Positions 17,157-26,166 are shown, numbered from the stretch's first letter. The stretch: 64,000 bases of DNA from Geobacter sp. UBA5730 (GCA_002419465.1 DIGE01000014.1:62001-126000), one strand, 5' to 3'. Notes: generated from the sequence alone by a model not told the origin. A program made the numbers and translations.

Positions 17157-17981
17157 ATGTCGCTGAACCCCACCCAGACCTTGTCACTCGTGCAGAATAT
17201 CCTGCGGGAGCAAACCAGCCCTGCCGAAGGCACGCGAACCACCTCGCCCGCTTTCAGCAACCGGCTGGATCAGGCGCTGGAACGGGGAATCGTGCCGGAT
17301 ACAACCTCAGCCGAGGCGTTACAGCGGGCCGCCGACGCGCTACGTCTGGACACCTTGCGCAACTCCATGGAACTGCTGGACGACCAGACTGATCAGTCTG
17401 ACGGCATGCGTCTGCCACAGCCCGGCCCCCTGCCCGCTGCCCCGCCTTCAATCCAGGCCTACCTGGCCAATCTGGCAACTCCATCCGCAACGGGTACCGC
17501 TACGCCACCGGCAGCTACGCTACCGCTGCCAGCGCCTCTTGAAGAACCCGGCCCCCAACCGCTCAACCGGTTGTCACTGTTGCAGGACAGCGCCAAGCAT
17601 ACCGGTCTCGATCCGATCATCCAGAAGGCCTCCCGGCAGTACGGTGTTGATGCAGCCCTGATCAGGGCGGTGATCAAGACTGAGAGCAATTTTAACCCGC
17701 GGGCCGTTTCCCCTGTCGGAGCCCAGGGACTGATGCAACTGATGCCTGCCACGGCACGGGGTCTGGGGGTCAACAACGCCTTTGACCCGGAACAAAACGT
17801 GATGGGTGGCACAAAATTTCTGAAAGATCTGCTTAATCGTTACAAGGGTGATCTTGACGCGGCCCTGGCAGCCTACAACTGGGGGCCCGGCAACGTGGAC
17901 CGCAGGCCCGAGCGACTCCCTCGCGAGACCCGCGACTATCTGGTCAGAGTCAAACAGCTCTACGCCAGTTACAGCGCCTAG
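17157..17981 (+). CDS. SLT-domain lytic transglycosylase without a signal peptide
   Basis: A 274-residue protein. Residues 155-274 form a Slt70-type lysozyme-like domain: YGVDAALIRAVIKTESNFNP with catalytic Glu176, then GAQGLMQLMPATARGLGV and LAAYNWGPGNVDR. Such enzymes cut peptidoglycan between MurNAc and GlcNAc. The first 150 residues are low-complexity, Ala/Pro/Thr-rich and hold no Sec signal or membrane helix, so export must use another route, for example the flagellar system, or the start has been misread. Downstream of the sigma-54 activator and probably co-transcribed. Confidence 0.88.
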   Translation: MSLNPTQTLSLVQNILREQTSPAEGTRTTSPAFSNRLDQALERGIVPDTTSAEALQRAADALRLDTLRNSMELLDDQTDQSDGMRLPQPGPLPAAPPSIQAYLANLATPSATGTATPPAATLPLPAPLEEPGPQPLNRLSLLQDSAKHTGLDPIIQKASRQYGVDAALIRAVIKTESNFNPRAVSPVGAQGLMQLMPATARGLGVNNAFDPEQNVMGGTKFLKDLLNRYKGDLDAALAAYNWGPGNVDRRPERLPRETRDYLVRVKQLYASYSA

Positions 17982-18093
17982 CTGATCAGCTCTTCAGCCG
18001 GCACTCCACCGGATCATCACCGCCACCCATGAACTGTTCACCCCAGCAAACTCCGAGCCGGGCCGCTTCAAGGAGATCGTCAGCGGTCCCTCC

Positions 18094-18678
18094 CTAGAGG
18101 AATAACCGCCACAGCATCACCCCGCCGAACAGCAGAAACATCCCTCCGGCCGCCCGATGAATCCAGCAAACCGGGAGATAGCGCACCAGCTGCTTGCCGG
18201 CAAAGATCCCCAACAGCGAGACCAGCCAGAGGGCCAGGGTGGAGGCAACAAACACCTGGATCATCCCTGCCTGACTGCCGGAATGTACCGCTGCCTGACT
18301 GGCGGTCACCAGCTGGGTCTTGTCACCCAACTCAGCCATGAAGATCATGATGAACGCAGTGCGGATGGCACTGGCTGCCGGGGCGGGCGCTGCGCTGTCA
18401 TCTTCATCGCCACAGGCATTACGCAGGGTGGACACGCCAAAGTAGAGAAACAGCAAAGCCGCCACCAGATTCACCCAGAAGCGTGGCAGCAGCAGGAACA
18501 GCACCTTGCCGACGACAACGGCGCCAAGATTCAGCACCACAAAGGCTATGGCGATCCCGACAAAGATGCGTTTCCAGGGATACCGCAACGCCAGGGCCAT
18601 GGCGGTCAGCTGGGTTTTATCCCCCAACTCGGCCACAAAGATCAGGGCAAAGGTGCTGAAGAAGACCGACTCAGTCAT
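18094..18678 (-). CDS. TMEM165/GDT1 family membrane transporter
   Basis: A 194-residue protein with six helices and the duplicated family signature E-x-G-D-K-T: FVAELGDKTQLTAMALALR in the first half and FMAELGDKTQLVTAS in the second. GDT1 proteins move Mn2+ or Ca2+ across membranes. The start at 18678 overlaps the end of the upstream isomerase gene by 8 bases and has GGAG just before it. Last gene of a long overlapping operon. Confidence 0.92.
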   Translation of the reverse strand: MTESVFFSTFALIFVAELGDKTQLTAMALALRYPWKRIFVGIAIAFVVLNLGAVVVGKVLFLLLPRFWVNLVAALLFLYFGVSTLRNACGDEDDSAAPAPAASAIRTAFIMIFMAELGDKTQLVTASQAAVHSGSQAGMIQVFVASTLALWLVSLLGIFAGKQLVRYLPVCWIHRAAGGMFLLFGGVMLWRLFL

Positions 18679-19591
18679 GCATGCTCCGGTAGGGTTGATG
18701 CCCATATTTATCAGGTAGTTCTGCCAATGTTTCGTCTTCGATCTCCAGAGGATGGATCGGCTCGAACAGCTCCATGGCAGATGGCGGCAGAATGCCGGTT
18801 TCTACCCGCATGTAGGTCAATATCTCTTTCAGGGCCGGCAGGATCACCTCTTCATCCTTGGGTAGCTCATGGGGACTGACCTCCAGGGTCACACAACCCT
18901 GATACTCGGTATGCTTGAGGTGGTTGAGAAAACGGGTCAACGGCAGGCGGCCATGCCCCGGGATCAGGTGCTCACGATCAAAACCGTAATCAGAAAAATG
19001 GACATTGCGCATCCGTCCCGACTCGTAACACAGATAGAAGTCGTTGATAAAATTTGCCTTGCCTGACCCCATATGGGTGGTGTCAAAGGTCAAAAAGAGG
19101 TTGTGGTCCTGAATAAAAGCCACCATGTCCCGCGTTGACGAAAGAATGGTATGGTTTACCTTGAACCTGCCGCCTACCCAGGGCATATTCTCCAGGGTAA
19201 CCTGCACCTGGCCGTCCAAGCCCACTTCCCGCTGAAAATCTCTGATCTTGTACAGCCAGCGCCAGAAACCGAACTCGGCCCCCAGCCAGGAAGGCGGATG
19301 AAAATTAACCAACGGGATGCCGGTTTCGGCAGCCAGATCTACCGAATGGAACAGCGACTGTACCGGACCGCCCCAACCGTCCAGCGGCATAAACGGGGCA
19401 TGGATCGAATTGATCGGGCAGATCTCCTGCATGGCCCGCACTACCTTGACCGGGTTTACCCGCTGAAAATCCTGGTTGATAATCAATTCGACGCCGTCGA
19501 AACCGGCTTCGGCAGCCAGCTCAAAGGCACGTCGCAACGGCAGGGTAAACAATGAGCCGCTGGAGAGCGATATTTTCACCCCGCCTTTCAT
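18671..19591 (-). CDS. Sugar phosphate isomerase/epimerase-type TIM barrel
   Basis: A 306-residue xylose-isomerase-like TIM barrel (AP endonuclease 2 superfamily): AAEAGFDGVELIIN, VNFHPPSWLG, QVTLENMPWVGG, FDTTHMGSG, RNVHFSDYG and GCVTLEVSPHE hold the His/Glu/Asp residues expected to bind the metal. Substrate cannot be inferred. It overlaps the upstream DUF294 gene by 4 bases (ATGA) and the downstream GDT1 gene by 8. Confidence 0.85.
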   Translation of the reverse strand: MKGGVKISLSSGSLFTLPLRRAFELAAEAGFDGVELIINQDFQRVNPVKVVRAMQEICPINSIHAPFMPLDGWGGPVQSLFHSVDLAAETGIPLVNFHPPSWLGAEFGFWRWLYKIRDFQREVGLDGQVQVTLENMPWVGGRFKVNHTILSSTRDMVAFIQDHNLFLTFDTTHMGSGKANFINDFYLCYESGRMRNVHFSDYGFDREHLIPGHGRLPLTRFLNHLKHTEYQGCVTLEVSPHELPKDEEVILPALKEILTYMRVETGILPPSAMELFEPIHPLEIEDETLAELPDKYGHQPYRSMHD

Positions 19592-20808
19592 GCCTGCTGT
19601 CCAAAGCCGACCAGCAGATGACGTTGCAGATCAGCCACTGTTTCCAGTCCGGCGCGCAACTGCTCCTGCTGTTGGTGGTCCAGCGTAGCCAGATCCAGAT
19701 TCAGGATATCGCGGCAATCCTGGCCGGTGCTGGCCTGAAGTTCGAGGGTCAGGCGGTGGTGACTGAACAGATACCAGGCCTGTAGAGCCCGTTCTGCCAA
19801 GTCTACGTCAAGCCGGCCGTTACGTACCAGCTCTCTCAGACGGCGTGGCGTTCCGTCCTCCACAATATCGTGGTGCAGACAGAGCCCCCCCACGCAGGCT
19901 GCCAGGGGCACCAGAGCATGATCCAGCAGAGCGAAACGCCCCCGGTACGGACCGCTGCGGTTCAGCTTGAAACCACCCATCATACCAAGTCCGTTTGAAA
20001 GCGCGCCACAGCGTTCCACCAGGTTGGCCACGGCCGGCCGGCCGTGCAGCTGCCGGTAGCACAAGGCCCTGAACCGGTCGGCCAGACCGTTGCTATCCAC
20101 CAGCACAGCCTGATCCACCAGCCGCAGCAATTCGATCAGCTCGGCAGCAGTTGCCTGTTCCAGCCCAGCCGCAAGTCGCTCGCGCCATTGATCAATGGTA
20201 CCCCGCCAGGCGTGGTGAACCGGCGTAACCGCCTCTTCCAACGCCATGCCGCAGCTGCGCAACCAGGTCACCAGCTCGACTCCGAAGTCGGCCATCAGCG
20301 CATCCTCGGCAGCAGTTCCGTTCCCCTCCCACACCAGCACCAACTGAATGCGGCAAAAACGGGTGAACTCAAGACGCCCGGCCGGTCCCAGCACAAGCAC
20401 GGCAAACGGTGGCAGCGCCTCAGACGACTGCTGCAACACACCGGCAACCTGACGACTGACCAGGGCTTGCAAAAAGGCGTTGGACACCTCGAAAAAAGCC
20501 GGTGGCGAGGCAAGCCGGCGGAAATGGGCATAGGCATGGGCGTAAAAGTCAGCCCACAGCGTACGCAACCCTTCGTGATCATGGACGCCGGACAATCGAT
20601 CGGTTATCCGGCTCACCTGATCAACTAACTCCCTGTTTTCAGCGGCCAGCGTGGTCAGACCGTCGCAGATGGCGCCCAGCGTTGCGGTGATCGCCTCGGG
20701 ATAGTTCCCTGCGGCCATTTTGATAGCAGCATCACGGTAGCCGGTAACGAACTCATCCACCCCGCGCCATTCTGCAAAATGATCACCCTTGGCGAGCAGC
20801 AGCGCCAT
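19588..20808 (-). CDS. DUF294-type putative nucleotidyltransferase, catalytic motif degenerate
   Basis: A 406-residue protein. The first 105 residues are helical; then a DUF294 nucleotidyltransferase-like domain (AVLVLGPAGRLEFTRF) and a DUF294_C substrate-binding domain (LKLNRSGPY region through YLFSHHRLTLEL to the C terminus). Relatives usually carry a cyclic-nucleotide or CBS domain in front and sit beside acetate-type symporters. Here the CBS part is absent, the GSxGR motif reads GPAGR and the usual DQD pair is replaced by CRIQL, so it is probably not catalytic. Lies directly after the symporter (TGATG overlap), fitting a regulatory partner. Confidence 0.8.
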   Translation of the reverse strand: MALLLAKGDHFAEWRGVDEFVTGYRDAAIKMAAGNYPEAITATLGAICDGLTTLAAENRELVDQVSRITDRLSGVHDHEGLRTLWADFYAHAYAHFRRLASPPAFFEVSNAFLQALVSRQVAGVLQQSSEALPPFAVLVLGPAGRLEFTRFCRIQLVLVWEGNGTAAEDALMADFGVELVTWLRSCGMALEEAVTPVHHAWRGTIDQWRERLAAGLEQATAAELIELLRLVDQAVLVDSNGLADRFRALCYRQLHGRPAVANLVERCGALSNGLGMMGGFKLNRSGPYRGRFALLDHALVPLAACVGGLCLHHDIVEDGTPRRLRELVRNGRLDVDLAERALQAWYLFSHHRLTLELQASTGQDCRDILNLDLATLDHQQQEQLRAGLETVADLQRHLLVGFGQQA

Positions 20809-22337
20809 CAGCGTTCTCCCACATCGTGCACATCATGGGCCAGGAAGGCTACCACCTTGGAGGAAGGCGGCCGTGTAACCAGGGAGACGACAATCATCAC
20901 CAGCACCACCAGCGGTGCTCCCAGAAAAGCCGATGATGTCAGAGGAAACAGGGTCTCCACCAGCGGAAGCATCCCGCCGAAAAGCGGCGCTGAAAAACTG
21001 ATCAGCACACCCGACAGCATCCCCGCCAGAACACCGGCCGCATTGGTGCGGCTCCACCAGATGCCCAGCAGGAAGGCCGGAAAAATGGTATTGCCTGCCA
21101 GGGCAAAGGCAACGGCCGCTATCTCGGCGATCATCCCCATCGGCTTGAAGGACAAAAGCAGCACACCGGCTGCCAACACCAGAAAGAAGCCCTTGGCCAT
21201 CACCAGCTTGTCACTGTCGGTGGCCGTGGGACGAAACAGGCGGGGGTAAATATCGTAGGCAAAAGCGGCAGCGCCATTCTGCAACAGGCCTGACACTGCG
21301 TAGAACGCGGCCGCCATGCCGCCGGCCACCAGCAGCCCCACCACCCAGACCGGCACTCCGCCCTGCAAGGCAGCCGAGAGGGTCACCAGATCGGCGGTCA
21401 TCGGGTCGGGCTGACGGAACGCCAGGCCAGCGCGGGCATCATAAAGACGTGCCAGCACACCGTAAGCCGGGGCAGACCAGTAGATCAACGCGATGAAAAA
21501 CAGGCCCCAGACCACTCCCCAACGGGCATCACGGATACTGGGAGCCATATAGAACCGCGACAACACGTGGGGCAGACCGGCAGTCCCGAACATCAGGGTA
21601 AAACAGAGCGCCAGCCACTTGAACAGTGAAATCGAGGCAAACGGTTCGGACCAGAAAAAACCGAACTGGGTCTGCAGGTCGATGATGGCCTGGCCATAGC
21701 CGAATTGCGGTACAACCCAGAAATAACCCAATTTTTTGGTAAGGAACATCAGAGGCAGGATAAAGGCCACAATCAACACAAAATATTGCAACCGCTGATT
21801 GCGAACCACCCCCAGGGTGCCGGAAATCACCACGAAGGTAACCACCAGCGCCGTGCCGGTAATCACGGCAGCCTGATAGCTGATGCCGAACAACCAGGAT
21901 ACCAGCAGCGCCACCCCGCGAAACTGGGCAACGCAATAGATCATCGAAATCATAATTGATATCAGTGCCGCCACGGTGCGGGCCGCTTCAGATTCATAGC
22001 GAAAACCGACAAAATCGGGGGCGGTGAACTTGCCAAAACGCCGGATCTGGGTTGCCAGCAGCACCAATAGCAGTATGTAGCCGCCGGTCCAGCCGATCAC
22101 AAAGGCCATGGCGTAGTAGCCCTTCAGGTAAAACAGGCCTGCCAGCCCCAGGATGCTGGCGGCGCTCATCCAGTTACTGGCAATGGCGGCGCCGCTCCCC
22201 ATCCGGCTACTATAACTGCCGGCAAAGCCGTAATCAGAAGCCTGGCGGATTTTGCTGCCCAATCCACCCAGGATAAACAGGGCAAACATGGCGGCAACGA
22301 TCAGCAGAGGTATCAATTGGACGGACGTCGTCATCAT
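20808..22337 (-). CDS. Sodium:solute symporter (acetate/ActP-like large subunit)
   Basis: A 509-residue, 13-helix member of the SSS family: GSGAAIASNWMSAASILGLAG near the start, and FALAGNTIFPAFLLGIWW late. Two-part systems of this kind pair with a DUF4212 small subunit, present just upstream with a 4-base overlap (ATGA). Acetate or another short carboxylate is the likely substrate from family and context; the sequence does not prove it. Confidence 0.9.
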   Translation of the reverse strand: MMTTSVQLIPLLIVAAMFALFILGGLGSKIRQASDYGFAGSYSSRMGSGAAIASNWMSAASILGLAGLFYLKGYYAMAFVIGWTGGYILLLVLLATQIRRFGKFTAPDFVGFRYESEAARTVAALISIMISMIYCVAQFRGVALLVSWLFGISYQAAVITGTALVVTFVVISGTLGVVRNQRLQYFVLIVAFILPLMFLTKKLGYFWVVPQFGYGQAIIDLQTQFGFFWSEPFASISLFKWLALCFTLMFGTAGLPHVLSRFYMAPSIRDARWGVVWGLFFIALIYWSAPAYGVLARLYDARAGLAFRQPDPMTADLVTLSAALQGGVPVWVVGLLVAGGMAAAFYAVSGLLQNGAAAFAYDIYPRLFRPTATDSDKLVMAKGFFLVLAAGVLLLSFKPMGMIAEIAAVAFALAGNTIFPAFLLGIWWSRTNAAGVLAGMLSGVLISFSAPLFGGMLPLVETLFPLTSSAFLGAPLVVLVMIVVSLVTRPPSSKVVAFLAHDVHDVGER

Positions 22338-22687
22338 GGCTGCTGCTCCTCCTTGCGTCGTCCGGTGGTCCTGAGCCGGATGGTCCCATCCATCCTGCGC
22401 GACTCGTGACGGTCCATCCAGAGGTTGAAGACGACCCCCAGCAGAATAAACCAGAGCGGCAGGAACTGGCCCGTCAGCCAGAAGTGGATCGGCAGGTTGA
22501 AGAAGAACAGTTCGGTCAGCCAGAAACCGCTCAGGGAATCCTCCAGAAACCAGATTGCCAGCTGTGAGCCCACCACCGCCAGCAACCAGGCCGACATGAC
22601 CAGTACGATTACCCGCACCTCGCCGCGCATCAACCCTGCCTGCGGCTTGAAGATGTTGATGCCGCGGTCTGTATTGTCATCACTCAT
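22334..22687 (-). CDS. DUF4212 symporter small subunit
   Basis: A 117-residue protein with two membrane helices (VIVLVMSAWLLAVVGSQLAIW region and PLWFILLGVVFNLWMDRHE). DUF4212 proteins are the small partner of sodium:solute symporters, as here. The start at 22687 has a purine-rich GGAGGGGG site; it overlaps the end of trmB by 8 bases and the symporter start by 4. Confidence 0.9.
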   Translation of the reverse strand: MSDDNTDRGINIFKPQAGLMRGEVRVIVLVMSAWLLAVVGSQLAIWFLEDSLSGFWLTELFFFNLPIHFWLTGQFLPLWFILLGVVFNLWMDRHESRRMDGTIRLRTTGRRKEEQQP

Positions 22688-23330
22688 ACAGCCCCCTCCC
22701 CTGCCCTTCGGCAGTGCGATGGTAGTGAACAAAATAGATCTCTTTGCCTTCGGCCATAAACTTAAGCATGTATTTGGTGCGCGGATACCCGGTCAGATCA
22801 TGTCGCCAAAGGTCAGGAGCCAGGGCATTCTCAAACCGTTTTTGACGGGTCATCAACCGGGCGACATCAACGCCGTAGTCCGCAAAATCAGTAGTGAAAT
22901 ACAGGCTACCGCCTGGCAGCAGGTAGTCCGCCAGCCCCCCGACAAACTGCTCATTCACCAGACGCCGTTTGCGTTGACGCCGTTTGGGCCATGGATCGGG
23001 ACAATTGATAAAGATTGACTGCAGGGAGGCCGGCCGCAGACAACGGGCGAGAAAAGCCCTGGCCTCGTCCCGCACCACCCTGAGGTTCTGCACTCCCATC
23101 CGCTCGGCCCGCCGGCAGGTCTTGAGGCAGCCCTTGTTATAAAAATCCAGGGCAATATAATTCCAGCCGGGATGGCGGTTGGCCATGGTGACAGCAAAAT
23201 CTCCGATGCCGCAACCGATCTCGAGCACAAGCGGCTGGCCAGTGCCGAAGATCATATCCCAGGCCGGCTGATCGTCAAGCTCTGCTCCAGACAAAAAAAA
23301 CGGTGAATCGATTGGAATCAAGGTCTCCAT
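22680..23330 (-). CDS. trmB: tRNA (guanine-N7)-methyltransferase
   Basis: About 216 residues. Makes m7G46 in tRNA using S-adenosylmethionine. SAM site LEIGCGIGDFAV, then the TrmB signature INCPDPWPKRRQRKRRLV and the late GGSLYFTTDF. The N terminus is uncertain: the ATG at 23330 gives METLIPI; an upstream GTG (23348) adds six residues; neither has a clear ribosome-binding site. First gene of an operon otherwise made of transport genes. Confidence 0.93.
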   Translation of the reverse strand: METLIPIDSPFFLSGAELDDQPAWDMIFGTGQPLVLEIGCGIGDFAVTMANRHPGWNYIALDFYNKGCLKTCRRAERMGVQNLRVVRDEARAFLARCLRPASLQSIFINCPDPWPKRRQRKRRLVNEQFVGGLADYLLPGGSLYFTTDFADYGVDVARLMTRQKRFENALAPDLWRHDLTGYPRTKYMLKFMAEGKEIYFVHYHRTAEGQGRGLYE

Positions 23331-23420
23331 AACTGGCAGTTGTACCACAGCCCGCCAGCATTTTCACAGTATTTTACAGAGGGCGGTCACCGTCTGGCAA
23401 CGCAGACACCTCTGCATTAA

Positions 23421-23449
23421 TTGCCATTTATCACGAGACGTGCTATAGC
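23421..23449 (+). promoter_or_regulatory. Sigma-70 promoter of the fabI-hflX operon
   Basis: TTGCCA (23421-23426), 17 bases, TATAGC (23444-23449), with TGC immediately before the -10 (extended -10). Divergent from trmB. Confidence 0.55.
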
Positions 23450-23486
23450 CTACCAACTTTGGCTCAGAGTCTAGGGGGGAACCTTC

Positions 23487-23750
23487 ATGGAAGTGATGGG
23501 CGGTGTCATGATCATGCTGCTGGTGCTGACACTGCTGTTCTGTGCTGTCTGGTTCAGCCTGCCCATTTTGATTGTGGGGCTGGGACGGCGCCTTGAGCGG
23601 GTTGCCGCACAACTTGCACAGATTGAAACCCGCATATCAGACCTTGAGCACCGGCTTGCCACACAATCGGCGCTACCGGCATCTACTGACAACAAAACCA
23701 TTTCCAGTGCAACTGAACACGGAGGACTTGATGGGACTGCTGAACAATAA
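23487..23750 (+). CDS. Small membrane-anchored coiled-coil protein (87 aa)
   Basis: One N-terminal membrane helix (residues 7-32), then a coiled-coil stretch (RRLERVAAQLAQIETRISDL) and a loose polar tail. No family recognised. It has a GGGGGGAA leader before the ATG at 23487 and overlaps fabI by 20 bases, so it is co-translated with it. Confidence 0.6.
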   Translation: MEVMGGVMIMLLVLTLLFCAVWFSLPILIVGLGRRLERVAAQLAQIETRISDLEHRLATQSALPASTDNKTISSATEHGGLDGTAEQ

Positions 23751-24498
23751 AAAGGCGCTGATTTTGGGAGTCGCCAACGAAAAGAGCATCGCTTGGGCGA
23801 TAGCCAAGCTGTTTCATGCCGAAGGTGCCGAACTGATGCTGACCTACGCCGGTGAAGCCATAGAAAAACGGGTACGCCCCCTGGCCGAGTCATTGGGTGC
23901 TCTGACCGCACCCTGCAACGTGACCAGCGATGACGAGATCAGCGCCTTGATGGCTGACCTGAAAAAGCGCTGGGGAGGCATTGACATCCTGATCCACTCG
24001 GTGGCCTTTGCCGACAAGGAGGAGCTGAAAGGCACCATCCTTTCGACCACCCGTCAGGGTTTTTCCAACGCACTGGATGTCAGCGCCTACTCGTTTATTG
24101 CCCTGCTGAAAGAGGCACAACCGTTGATGGCCGACCGTGATGCCTGTGCCATGGCCATGACCTACTACGGCGCTGAGAAGGTATTTCCCAACTACAACGT
24201 GATGGGCGTCGCCAAGGCGGCCCTGGAGGCCTCGGTACGTTACCTGGCGGCCGGCATGGGCACAGACAACGTACGGGTCAACGCCATCTCCGCCGGACCG
24301 ATCAAAACCCTGGCAGCCTCAGGGGTCGGCGATTTCAAACAGATCCTTAATACCGTCGAAGAACGGGCGCCACTGCATCGTAACATCACCCAGGAAGAGG
24401 TGGCAAAATCGGCCCTCTATCTGTGCAGCGACCTGGCCAGCGGTGTTTCCGGTGAGATTCACTACGTGGATGCCGGCTACAACGTGACCGGCATCTAA
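23731..24498 (+). CDS. fabI: Enoyl-[acyl-carrier-protein] reductase (NADH), FabI
   Basis: A 255-residue SDR-fold enzyme that carries out the last reduction in each round of fatty acid elongation. NAD site ILGVANEKSIAWAIAK, HSVAFADKEEL, and the FabI active-site pair Tyr155-x6-Lys162 (NYNVMGVAK), then AGPIKTLAASGV and the late GYNVTGI. The start at 23731 has GGAGG at the right distance. Length fits FabI (262 in E. coli). hflX follows. Confidence 0.95.
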   Translation: MGLLNNKKALILGVANEKSIAWAIAKLFHAEGAELMLTYAGEAIEKRVRPLAESLGALTAPCNVTSDDEISALMADLKKRWGGIDILIHSVAFADKEELKGTILSTTRQGFSNALDVSAYSFIALLKEAQPLMADRDACAMAMTYYGAEKVFPNYNVMGVAKAALEASVRYLAAGMGTDNVRVNAISAGPIKTLAASGVGDFKQILNTVEERAPLHRNITQEEVAKSALYLCSDLASGVSGEIHYVDAGYNVTGI

Positions 24499-24510
24499 CG
24501 GAGCCCCGCC

Positions 24511-26166
24511 ATTCAGGATATCCACGGCAACCTTGCTGGCCTGCGGCAGAGTCAGCTCCAGTCTCTGGAGCGGCTTTACCGCCGCCGGGTCCAACCCACC
24601 GAATGTTGTTCCGCTGAGCTGGCACAGCGGCTGATGGAACTTTCCCAAGAGCTGAGACGTCAGCTGGGTCTCCTGATCAACCGCCACGGCAGTGTCGAAT
24701 ATCTGATTGTCGGTGATGAAAAAGGCCTGCTGATCCCGGAGTTGAAGGACTACCCCCTGGGCCGCAAACGGTTGCTGGGCCTGCGCCTGATCCATACCCA
24801 TCTCAAGCAGGAACCGCTCAGCGAAGATGACCTGACCGACCTGAAACTGCTGCGGCTGGATCTGATCGCAGCTCTGACGGCACCTCCAGGCAGCCAATGC
24901 CTGACCATCCAGCTGGCACACCTCTCCTGCGCACCATCCGGTATAAATCTGCGTGCGCCACAATCATTCGACCGGCTGATCGGCTACGGCAGCGACGACG
25001 TTGTTGCCCTGGAGCGGGAGCTGGAACGCGCCGTCAAGGCCGGAACAACGGCCAGGGAAGGCCAGGAACAGGCCCTCCTGATTTCGGTGCGGGCTGGTGG
25101 CGAGCGGCACGAGGTAGAGGATTCACTGGCGGAACTGCAGGAGCTGGCCCGTACCGCCGGGGTGCTGGTGTTGGACAGCTTTATCCAACTGCCCCGCAAA
25201 CTGAATCCGCGCACCCTGATGGGCGAGGGCAAACTGCAGGAGGTGGTGATCCGGGCACTGCAACGGGGGGCCACCCTGCTGATCTTTGACCAGGAACTAA
25301 CCCCGGCCCAGGTACGAGCCATCTCGGCCATGACCGAACTGAAGGTGCTGGACCGCAGCCAGCTGATCCTGGACATCTTTGCCCGCCGGGCCACCACCCT
25401 GGACGGCAAGGTGCAGGTTGAACTGGCCCAGCTTAAATACCTGTTGCCGCGACTGAGCGGCAGAGGGGTTCAGATGTCGCGATTGATGGGCGGCATCGGT
25501 GGCCGGGGGCCTGGTGAGACCAAGCTGGAGACTGACCGGCGCAGAATCCGCGATCGGATCACCGCCCTGGAGCGAGAGCTGGAGGAGCTGTCCCGTGGAC
25601 GGGAGCAGCGCCGCAGCCGCCGGGTCAAGGCCGGTGTGCCGATCATCTCGATTGTCGGTTATACCAACGCCGGCAAATCCACCCTGTTGAACGCCCTGAC
25701 CAAGAGCGAGGTGTTCACCGAGAACCTGCTGTTCGCCACCCTGGACACCTCCAGCCGTCGCCTGCGCCTGCCCCGCGATCGGGAGGTGATTATCACTGAC
25801 ACGGTCGGCTTCATCCGCTCACTGCCCAAATCACTGATGGGGGCCTTCAAGGCCACCCTGGAGGAGCTGCGGGATGCCGATCTGCTGCTACACTTGGTTG
25901 ATGCCTCCAACCCGCGCTTTGAGGATCAGGTCTGCCAGGTACGCGCCATCCTGGAAGAACTTGAGCTGGACACCATCCCGGAACTGGTGGTCTTCAACAA
26001 GATCGACCAGCTGGAACCCCTCAAAAAACGGGACACGATCGCATTTTTACGGGTCCGCCAAGCCATGCTGCGCTACCGTGCCATCAGCGTCAGCGCGGTG
26101 GATCGCAAGAGTCTTACCTCGCTGCTGGACGAGCTGAAGCAACGCTTCTGGCCTGAGGCTGATTGA
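24511..26166 (+). CDS. hflX: GTPase HflX, apparent AUU start codon
   Basis: A ribosome-associated GTPase that splits stalled or stressed ribosomes. From 24511 the product is 551 residues: conserved N-terminal segment IHGNLAGLRQSQLQSLERLY, the HflX domain with GGRGPGETKLETDRR, and the G domain with P-loop GYTNAGKS (383-390), DTVGFI and NKID. The conserved N terminus has no ATG, GTG or TTG; the only in-frame candidates after the fabI stop (24496-24498) begin with ATT at 24511, 7 bases after GGAG. The first ATG (24634) would remove about 41 conserved residues. Confidence 0.9.
   Translation: MQDIHGNLAGLRQSQLQSLERLYRRRVQPTECCSAELAQRLMELSQELRRQLGLLINRHGSVEYLIVGDEKGLLIPELKDYPLGRKRLLGLRLIHTHLKQEPLSEDDLTDLKLLRLDLIAALTAPPGSQCLTIQLAHLSCAPSGINLRAPQSFDRLIGYGSDDVVALERELERAVKAGTTAREGQEQALLISVRAGGERHEVEDSLAELQELARTAGVLVLDSFIQLPRKLNPRTLMGEGKLQEVVIRALQRGATLLIFDQELTPAQVRAISAMTELKVLDRSQLILDIFARRATTLDGKVQVELAQLKYLLPRLSGRGVQMSRLMGGIGGRGPGETKLETDRRRIRDRITALERELEELSRGREQRRSRRVKAGVPIISIVGYTNAGKSTLLNALTKSEVFTENLLFATLDTSSRRLRLPRDREVIITDTVGFIRSLPKSLMGAFKATLEELRDADLLLHLVDASNPRFEDQVCQVRAILEELELDTIPELVVFNKIDQLEPLKKRDTIAFLRVRQAMLRYRAISVSAVDRKSLTSLLDELKQRFWPEAD

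Noticed and set aside
18157..18879. Plus-strand 240-codon frame opposite the GDT1 and isomerase genes
   Set aside because: Shadow frame; the minus strand carries the conserved E-x-G-D-K-T repeats and a TIM barrel.
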